A stretch of DNA of 35,646 nt from an uncultured Chryseobacterium sp. (lineage in GTDB: Bacteria > Bacteroidota > Bacteroidia > Flavobacteriales > Weeksellaceae), in contig NZ_CAKZIK010000034.1 in NCBI RefSeq assembly GCF_936933875.1, positions 1-35,646 of the forward strand, in the 5' to 3' direction. The notes beneath the pieces are model-generated. The model had not been told where the DNA came from, did not search any database, and saw nothing but the letters and a program-made list of their open reading frames with translations. Each line of letters starts with the position of its first letter. Positions within the stretch are counted from its first letter, which is position 1. The position numbers and the translations under genes are program-made. Shown piece by piece: positions 15,703-23,565 of this stretch.

Positions 15703-16926
15703 ATGAAAGACAACGCACTATCAAATATCATTAACCAATACGACGCAAAAGAGCAGATTGACGGACAGCTTTACACGCTGAACTTGGGTCCGACTCACCC
15801 TGCAACTCACGGAATTTTCCAAAACATCCTGACTATGGATGGTGAAAAAATTCTTCATTCTGAGCAAACTGTTGGTTATATTCACCGTGCTTTTGAAAAA
15901 ATTTCTGAAAGAAGAAATCCTGCACAAATTACTACCCTTACCGACCGTATGAACTATTGTTCTGCGCCAATCAACAATATTGGATGGCACATGACAATGG
16001 AAAAACTCATCGGTGCAGAAATTCCAAAACGTGTACAGTACATGCGTGTCATTATGATGGAATTGGCAAGAATTGCAGACCATTTGGTTTGTAACTCTGT
16101 TATCGGAGTAGACACAGGAGCTTTAACCGGATTTACTTATATGTGGCAGGAACGTGAGCGTATCTACGACATGTACGAACAGATTTGTGGCGCAAGAATG
16201 ACAACCAATATGGGTAGAATTGGTGGTTTTGAAAGAGATTTCTCACCAAAATTCCACGAATTGTTGAAAGATTTCTTAGCAACTTTCCCAAAAAGATTTG
16301 ATGAATTCTGTGCGTTGTTAGAAAGAAACAGAATCTTCATGGACAGAACGATTGGAGCAGGTCCAATTTCAGCTGAAAGAGCTTTAAACTACAGTTTTAC
16401 AGGACCGAATCTTCGTGCTGCTGGTGTAGATTTCGACGTTCGTGTTGCGACGCCCTATTCATCTTACGAAGATTTCGATTTTGCAATTCCGGTTGGAACC
16501 GGAGGCGACACTTATGACCGTTTCATGGTTCGTCAGCAGGAAATCCGCGAAAGTATCAAGATTATCAATCAAGCCTATAAAAATCTTCCTGAAGGAGCTT
16601 TCCATGGTGATGTTCCGAAATTCTATCTTCCAGAAAAAGCAGACGTTTACAACAAAATGGAAGCTTTGATTTACCACTTCAAAATCGTAATGGGAGAAAC
16701 AGAAATTCCAAGAGGTGAAGTGTATCACGCTGTAGAAGGCGGAAACGGAGAACTTGGTTTCTACTTAGTAAGTGACGGAGGAAGAAGCCCTTACAGACTG
16801 CACTTCAGAAGGCCTTGTTTCATTTATTATCAGGCTTACCCTGAGATGATTACTGGTTCTGTAATTTCAGACGCGGTGGTAACGTTAAGTTCGCTGAATG
16901 TTATTGCGGGAGAGCTGGATGCGTAA
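15703..16926 (+). CDS. nuoD: NADH-quinone oxidoreductase subunit D
   Basis: The 49-kDa subunit forming much of the quinone-binding cavity with NuoB. It has 407 residues, as expected. GPTHPATHGIF near residues 28-38 carries the quinone-pocket histidines. The internal MGRIGGFERDF and C-terminal DPVMGEVDR-like region (EGGNGELGFYLVSDGG, SSLNVIAGELDA) are standard. The 40-base gap from nuoC holds small palindromes around TAAGCTTA, and a 97-base repeat-bearing gap follows. Confidence 0.96.
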   Translation: MKDNALSNIINQYDAKEQIDGQLYTLNLGPTHPATHGIFQNILTMDGEKILHSEQTVGYIHRAFEKISERRNPAQITTLTDRMNYCSAPINNIGWHMTMEKLIGAEIPKRVQYMRVIMMELARIADHLVCNSVIGVDTGALTGFTYMWQERERIYDMYEQICGARMTTNMGRIGGFERDFSPKFHELLKDFLATFPKRFDEFCALLERNRIFMDRTIGAGPISAERALNYSFTGPNLRAAGVDFDVRVATPYSSYEDFDFAIPVGTGGDTYDRFMVRQQEIRESIKIINQAYKNLPEGAFHGDVPKFYLPEKADVYNKMEALIYHFKIVMGETEIPRGEVYHAVEGGNGELGFYLVSDGGRSPYRLHFRRPCFIYYQAYPEMITGSVISDAVVTLSSLNVIAGELDA

Positions 16927-16927
16927 G

Positions 16928-17013
16928 AAATTTTGAATGTTGAATTATAAATTTTGAATTACTTTTTAGAGGCTGCGATTTAATTTAAAATCCAAAATCT
17001 AAAATTTAAAATT
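16928..17013. repeat. Short repeats in the nuoD-nuoE gap
   Basis: AAATTTTGAAT occurs twice (16928-16938, 16949-16959). A run of A-rich near-inverse units such as CCAAAATCTAAAATTTAAAA follows. No frame or promoter is evident. Confidence 0.6.
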
Positions 17014-17023
17014 ATCATAAATA

Positions 17024-17533
17024 ATGAGCGAAACTATTGCTTTTAAACCTGAAGTTTTAGAACAGGTACATAAAATTATCGCAAGATATCCAGAAGGAAG
17101 ACAAAAATCCGCCCTTATTCCTGTGCTTCATATTGCGCAGAAAGAGTTTGGAGGATGGTTAGATGTTCCGGTGATGGATTATGTTGCACAAATTCTGAGC
17201 ATTAAACCTATTGAAGTGTATGAAGTGGCAACGTTCTATACCATGTTCAACATGAAACCGGTAGGAAAATATGTTTTGGAAGTGTGCAGAACGGGACCTT
17301 GCTTAACAAGAGGTTCCGAAAAAATTTTGGACCATATCCGTATGACTTTAAATATTAAAGACGGAGAAACTACTGCAGACGGTATGTTTACATTAAAACC
17401 TGCGGAATGTTTAGGAGCTTGCGGTTATGCGCCAATGTTGCAGCTCGGGAAATTTTATCACGAAAATTTAACAATCGAAAAAGTGGACGAAATCCTTGAG
17501 CTTTGCAGACAGGGAGCCGTTGCTTTAGATTAA
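17024..17533 (+). CDS. nuoE: NADH-quinone oxidoreductase subunit E
   Basis: The 24-kDa-type subunit with the thioredoxin-like fold and the off-pathway 2Fe-2S cluster N1a, adjacent to the FMN of NuoF. Its 169 residues carry the ligands Cys88 and Cys93 (C-x4-C in VCRTGPC) and Cys129 and Cys133 (C-x3-C in CLGAC). The nuoF ATG lies 11 bases after the stop. Confidence 0.96.
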   Translation: MSETIAFKPEVLEQVHKIIARYPEGRQKSALIPVLHIAQKEFGGWLDVPVMDYVAQILSIKPIEVYEVATFYTMFNMKPVGKYVLEVCRTGPCLTRGSEKILDHIRMTLNIKDGETTADGMFTLKPAECLGACGYAPMLQLGKFYHENLTIEKVDEILELCRQGAVALD

Positions 17534-17544
17534 TTATAAAAAAA

Positions 17545-18903
17545 ATGAGTAAAAAACTTTTACTTAAAGACGCTCACGTAGAAGGAATCCGTTATTTCGA
17601 TGTGTACCGCAAACAAGGCGGTTACGAAGCATTGGAAAAAGCACTGAAAATGACGCCCGAAGAAATTGTGGAAGAAGTAAAAACTTCCGGTCTTCGTGGA
17701 CGTGGTGGTGCTGGTTTCCCTACAGGAATGAAGTGGAGCTTTCTGGCAAAACCAGAAGGCGTTCCAAGACATTTGGTGGTAAATGCCGATGAATCTGAGC
17801 CCGGAACTTTCAAAGACAGATATTTAATGGAATTCCTTCCCCATCTTTTGATTGAGGGAATGTTGATTTCTTCTTTCGCTTTGGGTTCTAACGTTTCGTA
17901 CATCTACATCCGTGGAGAATATTCTTGGATTCCGGATATTTTGGAAGAAGCAGTTGAAGAAGCAAGAAAAGCAGGTTTCTTAGGTAAAAATATTTTGGGA
18001 ACTGGTTTCGATTGCGAAATTTATGTTCAAAGAGGAGCCGGAGCTTACATTTGTGGTGAAGAAACTGCCCTTTTGGAATCTTTGGAAGGGAAAAGAGGAA
18101 ACCCTCGTTTGAAACCGCCATTCCCAGCTGTAAAGGGACTTTGGGAAAGACCAACGGTGGTGAATAACGTTGAAACAATTGCTGCGGTGGTTCCAATTTT
18201 AAATATTACCGGAGCTGAATATGCTAAAATTGGCGTAGGTCGTTCTACCGGAACAAAATTGATTTCTGCTTGTGGAAACATCAATAAACCGGGAGTTTAC
18301 GAAATCGATATGACGATTTCTGTAGAAGAATTTATTTACTCTGACGAATACTGTGGTGGAATTCCAAACGGAAAAAAACTGAAAGCATGTATTCCGGGAG
18401 GCTCTTCCGTTCCAATTTTACCAGCCAATCTTTTATTGAAAACCATTAATGGTGAACCGAGAATCATGAACTACGAATCTCTTTCAGATGGCGGTTTCGC
18501 TACTGGAACAATGATGGGTTCTGGTGGTTTTGAAGTAATAGATGAAGATCAATGTATCGTTGAACATACGATGACGCTTTCAAGGTTTTATGCACATGAA
18601 AGCTGTGGACAGTGTACACCTTGCCGTGAAGGAACACCTTGGATGTACAAAATTTTGAAAAAAATTAACAACGGAGAAGGCACAATGGAAGACATCGATT
18701 TGCTTTGGGACATCCAAAGAAAAATTGAAGGAAACACTATTTGTCCCCTTGGAGATGCAGCAGCTTGGCCTGTTGCAGCAGCAATTCGCCATTTCAGAGA
18801 TGAGTTTGAATGGCATGTTAACAATCCTGAATTATCTCAAAAACAAAATTACGGTTTAGCAAATTATGCCGATCCAATACCTGTTGCGGAAGCTAATTCT
18901 TAG
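17545..18903 (+). CDS. nuoF: NADH-quinone oxidoreductase subunit F
   Basis: Holds FMN, binds NADH and carries cluster N3. The ATG at 17545 gives 452 residues and a normal N-terminus; the frame extends upstream into nuoE but the extension is unrelated. The flavin/NADH glycine loop RGRGGAGFPTG is at 51-61, CGEETALLESLEG at 170-182, and the N3 ligands are Cys354, 357, 360 (SCGQCTPC) and Cys400. An unrelated outer-membrane gene, not nuoG, follows after 13 bases. Confidence 0.96.
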   Translation: MSKKLLLKDAHVEGIRYFDVYRKQGGYEALEKALKMTPEEIVEEVKTSGLRGRGGAGFPTGMKWSFLAKPEGVPRHLVVNADESEPGTFKDRYLMEFLPHLLIEGMLISSFALGSNVSYIYIRGEYSWIPDILEEAVEEARKAGFLGKNILGTGFDCEIYVQRGAGAYICGEETALLESLEGKRGNPRLKPPFPAVKGLWERPTVVNNVETIAAVVPILNITGAEYAKIGVGRSTGTKLISACGNINKPGVYEIDMTISVEEFIYSDEYCGGIPNGKKLKACIPGGSSVPILPANLLLKTINGEPRIMNYESLSDGGFATGTMMGSGGFEVIDEDQCIVEHTMTLSRFYAHESCGQCTPCREGTPWMYKILKKINNGEGTMEDIDLLWDIQRKIEGNTICPLGDAAAWPVAAAIRHFRDEFEWHVNNPELSQKQNYGLANYADPIPVAEANS

Positions 18904-18916
18904 ATAAATATAAAAA

Positions 18917-19732
18917 TTGATTAAAAAAATAATATATCTAACTTTCATCCTTTCAATAATAATATTGAAAGCACAAAATGAACCTTTCAAAAAAGGTTCG
19001 GTAATGCTATTTTGGGGATGGAACTGGTCTGCTTATTCAAATTCTGATATTCGCTTTAAAGGTAATGGCTATGATTTTCAATTAGAAAATGTAAAAGCTA
19101 ATGACAGACAGTCTGCTTTTAGATGGAATTTATATTTTAATCCAACGAAAGTAACTGTTCCACAAGTAAATTATAGAATTACTTATTTTCCGAAAGACAA
19201 TTTTGGAATTACGTTAGGTATGGATCACATGAAATATGTGATGGATCAAAATCAAACTGTTGAAATTAATGGTTATATCACTGATACAGTATATGCTTCA
19301 AAAATCCAGAATGGGCAAATTGATTTAAGTGATGGCGAATTCTTGAAATTTGAACATACAGACGGATTGAATTACATCAACCTTGGAGCTCAAAAATATC
19401 ATAACCTTTATAACAAAGATAAATTTGATGTTTTTGTAAGTTATGGTGGCGGAGTTGGTGCATTATTGCCGAAATCAAACATTACTTTGATGGGCAATGA
19501 AAGAAGCGACCGTTTTCATCTTGCAGGATTTGGAGCAGATTTAAGAACGGCTGTAACCCTTGTAGCTTGGAAACATGTTGTTGCACAAGTAGAAGGAAAA
19601 TTTGGGTACATCAATATGCCCGATATTAAAACGACTTTAAATAATAAACCCGACAAAGCCATGCAAGATTTTGTTTACGGTGAAATCGATTTTGGAATTG
19701 GGTACACATTTAATACCAGAAGAAATAATTAA
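18917..19732 (+). CDS. Outer-membrane beta-barrel protein inserted in the nuo operon
   Basis: A 271-residue protein with a signal peptide (about 1-20, ending LKAQ) and repeated amphipathic beta strands. Examples are the FRWNLYFNP, YRITYFP, FGITLGMDHMKY, VFVSYGGGVGALLP and VVAQVEGKFGYIN segments. The final strand, FGIGYTFNTRRNN, looks like a barrel. It starts with TTG at 18917, because the first ATG would remove the signal peptide. It lies between nuoF and nuoG on the same strand with small gaps, so it should be co-transcribed with complex I. It has no Fe-S or quinone motif. Its function is unknown, and its DNA seems more AT-rich than its neighbours. Confidence 0.8.
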   Translation: MIKKIIYLTFILSIIILKAQNEPFKKGSVMLFWGWNWSAYSNSDIRFKGNGYDFQLENVKANDRQSAFRWNLYFNPTKVTVPQVNYRITYFPKDNFGITLGMDHMKYVMDQNQTVEINGYITDTVYASKIQNGQIDLSDGEFLKFEHTDGLNYINLGAQKYHNLYNKDKFDVFVSYGGGVGALLPKSNITLMGNERSDRFHLAGFGADLRTAVTLVAWKHVVAQVEGKFGYINMPDIKTTLNNKPDKAMQDFVYGEIDFGIGYTFNTRRNN

Positions 19733-19771
19733 TTAGAAAGCTTTGCTATTTCAAAAGCTAAAAGCAATAAT

Positions 19772-20791
19772 ATGAGCGAAGAAATTAAAAAATTTAAAGT
19801 AACCATCGACGGACAAACTACCGAAGTTTTGCCTGGTACTTCTATCTTGGAAGCTGCAAGACAAATCGGAGGAAAATCTGTTCCGCCTGCAATGTGTTAC
19901 TACAAACCGCTGGAAACAAGTGGTGGCCGTTGCCGTACTTGTTTGGTAGAAGTTTCTAAAGGTTCGGAAGCAGACCCAAGACCAATGCCAAAATTGGTAG
20001 CAAGCTGCAGAACTGGTGTAATGGACGGTATGGAAGTGAAAAATCTTACCTCCGAAAAAACACAGGAAGGAAGAAAAGCGGTTACCGAATTTTTGTTGGT
20101 AAACCACCCTTTGGATTGCCCTGTTTGCGACCAGGCCGGAGAATGTCATCTTCAGGATTTAGGTTACGAACATGGTGTGGAAAATACCAGAACAGAATTC
20201 GAAAGAAGAACTTTTGAGCCCGAAGATATTGGTCCACACATCAAATTGCACATGAACAGATGTATCCTTTGTGCAAGATGCGTTTTGGCGGCAAACCAAT
20301 TAACGGAAAAGAGAGAGCACGGAATTCTTTTCAGAGGAGACCATGCAGAAATTTCTACTTATTTGAACAAAGCTTTGGACAACGATTTCTACGGAAACGT
20401 TATTGATGTTTGTCCGGTTGGAGCTTTAACAGATAGAACTTCCCGTTTTGCAAGCCGTGTTTGGTTTACAAAACCAATGAATGCTTCTTGTTCTTGCGAC
20501 AAATGTTCCGGAAAAGCAGTGCTCTGGATGAAAGGAGACGAAATCATTCGTGTTACAGCAAGAAAAAACCAGTACGATGAAGTAGAAGAATGGATTTGTA
20601 ACGAATGCCGTTTCGACAAGAAAGATGCTAAATTGTGGAACATTGAAGGTCCGAGACATATCGACAGACATTCTGTAATCTCGTTAAACCACTACGAAAA
20701 ACCAAAAGAATATTTCAGACAGATTGATAATCCGGATGCAAAAGAAATCAGCGCAAAGGATGAAAATCAAATGGGAGATAAAATAATCTAG
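19772..20791 (+). CDS. nuoG: Short NADH-quinone oxidoreductase subunit G
   Basis: Conducts electrons from N3 towards NuoI. Ligand sets are visible for 2Fe-2S N1b (Cys42, 54, 57, 79), 4Fe-4S N5 (His112, Cys116, 119, 125) and N4 (Cys164, 167, 170, 214). A further cysteine group (240, 242, 245, 276, 279) resembles the start of a molybdopterin-type 4Fe-4S domain. The protein ends at 339 residues, whereas classical NuoG runs to about 700-900 with a large molybdopterin-oxidoreductase fold. The stop is clean and no downstream coding remnant is seen. This is likely the flavobacterial form rather than damage. Confidence 0.93.
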   Translation: MSEEIKKFKVTIDGQTTEVLPGTSILEAARQIGGKSVPPAMCYYKPLETSGGRCRTCLVEVSKGSEADPRPMPKLVASCRTGVMDGMEVKNLTSEKTQEGRKAVTEFLLVNHPLDCPVCDQAGECHLQDLGYEHGVENTRTEFERRTFEPEDIGPHIKLHMNRCILCARCVLAANQLTEKREHGILFRGDHAEISTYLNKALDNDFYGNVIDVCPVGALTDRTSRFASRVWFTKPMNASCSCDKCSGKAVLWMKGDEIIRVTARKNQYDEVEEWICNECRFDKKDAKLWNIEGPRHIDRHSVISLNHYEKPKEYFRQIDNPDAKEISAKDENQMGDKII

Positions 20792-20804
20792 TTTGAGGAC
20801 AAAC

Positions 20805-20835
20805 AACTTTGAACTTTAAACTTTAAACTTTGAAC
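20805..20835 (+). repeat. Tandem heptamer in the nuoG-nuoH gap
   Basis: Four consecutive AACTTT(G/A) heptamers (20805-20832) are followed by a partial fifth unit. The last base of the units runs G, A, A, G. They fill most of a 52-base gap. Confidence 0.8.
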
Positions 20836-20843
20836 CATTAAAA

Positions 20844-21920
20844 ATGGATTTACTTACATTTAAAATCGTATTAGTTTTAGGCCTGTTTCTTTTGGCATTA
20901 ACGGTTGCAGCCTATTCAACCTGGGCAGAAAGAAAAGTTGCTGCAATTATGCAGGATAGAATTGGGCCAAACAGAGCCGGACCTTTCGGGCTTTTGCAGC
21001 CTCTTGCAGATGGTGGAAAATTCTTCTTCAAGGAAGATTTTACTCCGGCAGGAGCAGAAAAATTCCTTTTCATCATCGGTCCTTCCCTAGTAATGTTTAT
21101 TTCCCTGATTACAGGAGCTGTAATTCCGTGGGGAAAAACTTTGAACATCGGAGGAAATTCTTTCGACCTTCAGGTTGCCAATATTGATGTGGGAGTTTTG
21201 TATTTGGTGGGAATGGTTTCCATTGGAGTTTATGGAATTATGATTGGAGGTTGGGCTTCCAACAATAAATTCTCCCTTATTGGAGCAATTCGTGCAAGTT
21301 CGCAGATGATTTCTTACGAATTAGCCATGGGTCTTGCTTTATTGGCGATTATTATGATGGCAGGTTCATTGGATTTGAAAGTGATTGTTGAACAGCAAAC
21401 GCACGGAAAAATTTGGGGAATTATCCCCGAAATTTCAGGGTTGAACTGGAATATTTTCTATCAACCGATTGCTTTCATCATCTTTTTTGTAGCAGCTTTG
21501 GCTGAAACGAACAGAGCGCCTTTCGATTTGCCTGAATGTGAATCCGAGCTTGTAAATGGTTACCACACGGAATATTCTTCGATGAAATTGGGATTGTATA
21601 TGTTTGGGGAATATGTGAACATGTTTATCTCGAATGCATTGATTACAGTTTTATTCTTCGGTGGTTACAACTATCCGGGAATTGATTGGGTAACTGAACA
21701 TTGGGGAGAAAATGCTGCAGGAATTTTATCCATTGTAGCTTTCTTAACGAAAACGTTCTTCGGAATTTTTGTATTCATGTGGATTAGATGGACACTTCCG
21801 AGATTTAGATATGACCAACTGATGCACCTTGGATGGAAAAAACTGATTCCGTTTGCATTGCTAAACCTGATGTTGACTGGTGCTATTATTTTGGCGTATC
21901 AACATTTTATGAAAGGATAA
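20844..21920 (+). CDS. nuoH: NADH-quinone oxidoreductase subunit H
   Basis: The membrane-arm subunit contacting the quinone chamber. It has 358 residues and about eight to nine transmembrane helices. WAERKVAAIMQDRIGPNRAG (about 28-47) and AETNRAPFDLPECESELV (about 218-235) are the diagnostic loops rich in charged residues. It is followed by a 252-base non-coding gap, the longest in the cluster. Confidence 0.96.
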   Translation: MDLLTFKIVLVLGLFLLALTVAAYSTWAERKVAAIMQDRIGPNRAGPFGLLQPLADGGKFFFKEDFTPAGAEKFLFIIGPSLVMFISLITGAVIPWGKTLNIGGNSFDLQVANIDVGVLYLVGMVSIGVYGIMIGGWASNNKFSLIGAIRASSQMISYELAMGLALLAIIMMAGSLDLKVIVEQQTHGKIWGIIPEISGLNWNIFYQPIAFIIFFVAALAETNRAPFDLPECESELVNGYHTEYSSMKLGLYMFGEYVNMFISNALITVLFFGGYNYPGIDWVTEHWGENAAGILSIVAFLTKTFFGIFVFMWIRWTLPRFRYDQLMHLGWKKLIPFALLNLMLTGAIILAYQHFMKG

Positions 21921-21938
21921 AAAGTGAATCTATTGATT

Positions 21939-21995
21939 GTCAATTGTGAAAAGTCAATTGTCAATTTATAAATATAGAGACGCGATTCATCGCGT
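21939..21995. repeat. Direct repeats and palindrome after nuoH
   Basis: GTCAATTGT occurs at 21939-21947 and 21953-21961. A hairpin, ACGCGAT-TC-ATCGCGT (21980-21995), follows. No T tract follows, so it is not a normal terminator. Confidence 0.65.
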
Positions 21996-22036
21996 GTCAC
22001 GCAAGAAAAAAATATAAAGAAGGCCGAAAGTTCTTC

Positions 22037-22138
22037 TAGCCCCGATTGCAGCGGCATCCTTTTGCGGAACGAAGTGCAGCAAAAGATAAAGCGAAAAGTG
22101 GGACTGAATGTGTAAGAAGCTCCCAATGTGTTGCTTCT
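22037..22138 (+). repeat. Structured intergenic element before nuoI (possible Flavo-1-like RNA)
   Basis: Nested pairing is visible. AGCCCC (22038-22043) pairs with GGGACT (22100-22105, one mismatch). Inside it, ATC-CTTTTGC (22056-22065) pairs with GCAAAAG-AT (22079-22087). A second hairpin, AGAAGC/GCTTCT (22115-22120/22133-22138), follows. It is more GC-rich than the neighbouring spacers. From memory it resembles a 'GCCCCGAT...GCGGCATCC' repeat common in Chryseobacterium genomes, and perhaps the Flavo-1 RNA motif. I cannot confirm that without a covariance search. Confidence 0.5.
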
Positions 22139-22172
22139 GAAAAAAATTAGAATAATATCATATTTCTGAAAA

Positions 22173-22727
22173 ATGAAATTAACAAATAGAGCAAAAGTAG
22201 TTTCCAACAAGAAGATGACTTTCGGTGAAAGCATCTATCTTCCCGCAATTCTGGGCGGAATGGGAATTACCTTTAAGCATGCTGTGAAGACAGTTTTGAA
22301 AGGTCCGGTGACGATTTCTTACCCGGAACAAGTAAGACCAAGAGCTAAAGTTTGGCGCGGAGAACACGTATTGAAGCGTGACGAAGAAGGCAGAGAAAGA
22401 TGTACTGCATGCGGATTGTGTGCTGTTGCCTGTCCTGCTGAAGCCATTACCATGACCGCTGCTGAAAGAACTAAAGATGAAAAAGACCTTTACAGAGAGG
22501 AAAAATACGCATCGGTGTACGAAATTAATATGCTGAGATGTATTTTCTGCGGAATGTGCGAAGAAGCTTGTCCTAAATCTGCGATCTATTTAACGGACCG
22601 TTTGGTAAATGTTGAAGAAAACAGAGGAAGCTTCATCTACGGTAAAGATAAGCTGGTTGAAAAAATCAATGCGAGAATTGATGTTTCGGACAGACAGAGT
22701 GAATTACAAAAAAAATCGGTGAAATAA
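22173..22727 (+). CDS. nuoI: NADH-quinone oxidoreductase subunit I
   Basis: Bridges NuoG and NuoB with two 4Fe-4S clusters (N6a and N6b). Ligands are Cys77, 80, 83, 87 (CTACGLCAVACP) and Cys123, 126, 129, 133 (CIFCGMCEEACP). At 184 residues the length is normal, with an amphipathic N-terminus. nuoJ starts on the very next base after the stop. Confidence 0.96.
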   Translation: MKLTNRAKVVSNKKMTFGESIYLPAILGGMGITFKHAVKTVLKGPVTISYPEQVRPRAKVWRGEHVLKRDEEGRERCTACGLCAVACPAEAITMTAAERTKDEKDLYREEKYASVYEINMLRCIFCGMCEEACPKSAIYLTDRLVNVEENRGSFIYGKDKLVEKINARIDVSDRQSELQKKSVK

Positions 22728-23225
22728 ATGGAACAGTTGTTATTTTTCTTTGTAGCGTTCTGCGCTGTGGCAAGTGCCGTTTATTTTGTGTTCGCTAAAA
22801 ATCCTTTGTACGCTATACTTTCCCTTATTGTTACAATGTTTTCTATCGCAGCAATGTATATTTTGCTGAATGCGCAGTTTTTGGGAATTGTACAGATTAT
22901 TGTTTATGCAGGAGCTATTATGGTTTTGTTCCTCTATATATTAATGATGTTGAATCTGAAAAAGGAGGATGAAAGCAAGAAGCAGAACCTCATGAAATTC
23001 ATCGGTGTATTTTCTGCAGGTTTGCTTTTAATTGGGCTTCTTGGAGCTTACAGAGGTTTGAAATTCAATACCTTTGCAGCAAGCAATGTTGACAGCAGCG
23101 TTGGTTTGACGAAAAACCTGGGCAGATTATTGTTTAACGAATATGTTTTGCCTTTCGAGCTGGCTTCTATCCTGATTTTAGCAGGGATTGTAAGTGCGGT
23201 TTTGATTGGTAAAAAAGATTTATAG
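22728..23225 (+). CDS. nuoJ: NADH-quinone oxidoreductase subunit J
   Basis: A 165-residue membrane subunit with about five helices. The helix-three region QIIVYAGAIMVLFLYILMML is the conserved pi-bulge helix involved in coupling. The family's usual order before nuoK is kept. The gene abuts nuoI and is four bases from nuoK, so translation is probably coupled. Confidence 0.95.
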   Translation: MEQLLFFFVAFCAVASAVYFVFAKNPLYAILSLIVTMFSIAAMYILLNAQFLGIVQIIVYAGAIMVLFLYILMMLNLKKEDESKKQNLMKFIGVFSAGLLLIGLLGAYRGLKFNTFAASNVDSSVGLTKNLGRLLFNEYVLPFELASILILAGIVSAVLIGKKDL

Positions 23226-23229
23226 AATT

Positions 23230-23559
23230 ATGGGAGAAGTAAATTCATTTATACAGGCGGTTCCGCTGGAATATTTTATTATTCTGAGCTCGGTGTTGTT
23301 CTGTTTAGGGGTTCTGGGAGTTCTGGTCCGCAAAAATGCCATTGTTATTTTGGGTTGTGTAGAACTCATGTTGAATTCTGTAAACCTTCTGTTGGCAGCA
23401 TTTTCAACCTATAAAGGCGACGGAAACGGACAGCTTTTGGTATTCTTCATCATGGTAGTAGCAGCTGCTGAAGTTGCTGTTGGATTAGCCATTATCGCTA
23501 TGATGTACAGAAATACGAAATCTGTAGACGTTAGTATTTTTAATAAATTAAGAGGATAA
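23230..23559 (+). CDS. nuoK: NADH-quinone oxidoreductase subunit K
   Basis: A small antiporter-like (MrpC-like) membrane subunit of 109 residues with three helices. The conserved helix glutamates are in GCVELMLNSVNL (about 44-55) and AAEVAVGLAI (about 78-87). The frame runs back into nuoJ, but the ATG at 23230 gives the proper N-terminus. It is six bases before nuoL. Confidence 0.95.
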   Translation: MGEVNSFIQAVPLEYFIILSSVLFCLGVLGVLVRKNAIVILGCVELMLNSVNLLLAAFSTYKGDGNGQLLVFFIMVVAAAEVAVGLAIIAMMYRNTKSVDVSIFNKLRG

Positions 23560-23565
23560 TATAGG

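Noticed and set aside
20805..20835. Tandem heptamers considered as a CRISPR-like array or origin iterons
   Set aside because: The units are only seven bases, contiguous without spacers, and sit in a short operon gap with no cas or replication genes.
22115..22138. AGAAGC/GCTTCT hairpin as a terminator splitting the nuo operon
   Set aside because: It is followed by A residues, not T, so it does not look like a rho-independent terminator on the plus strand.
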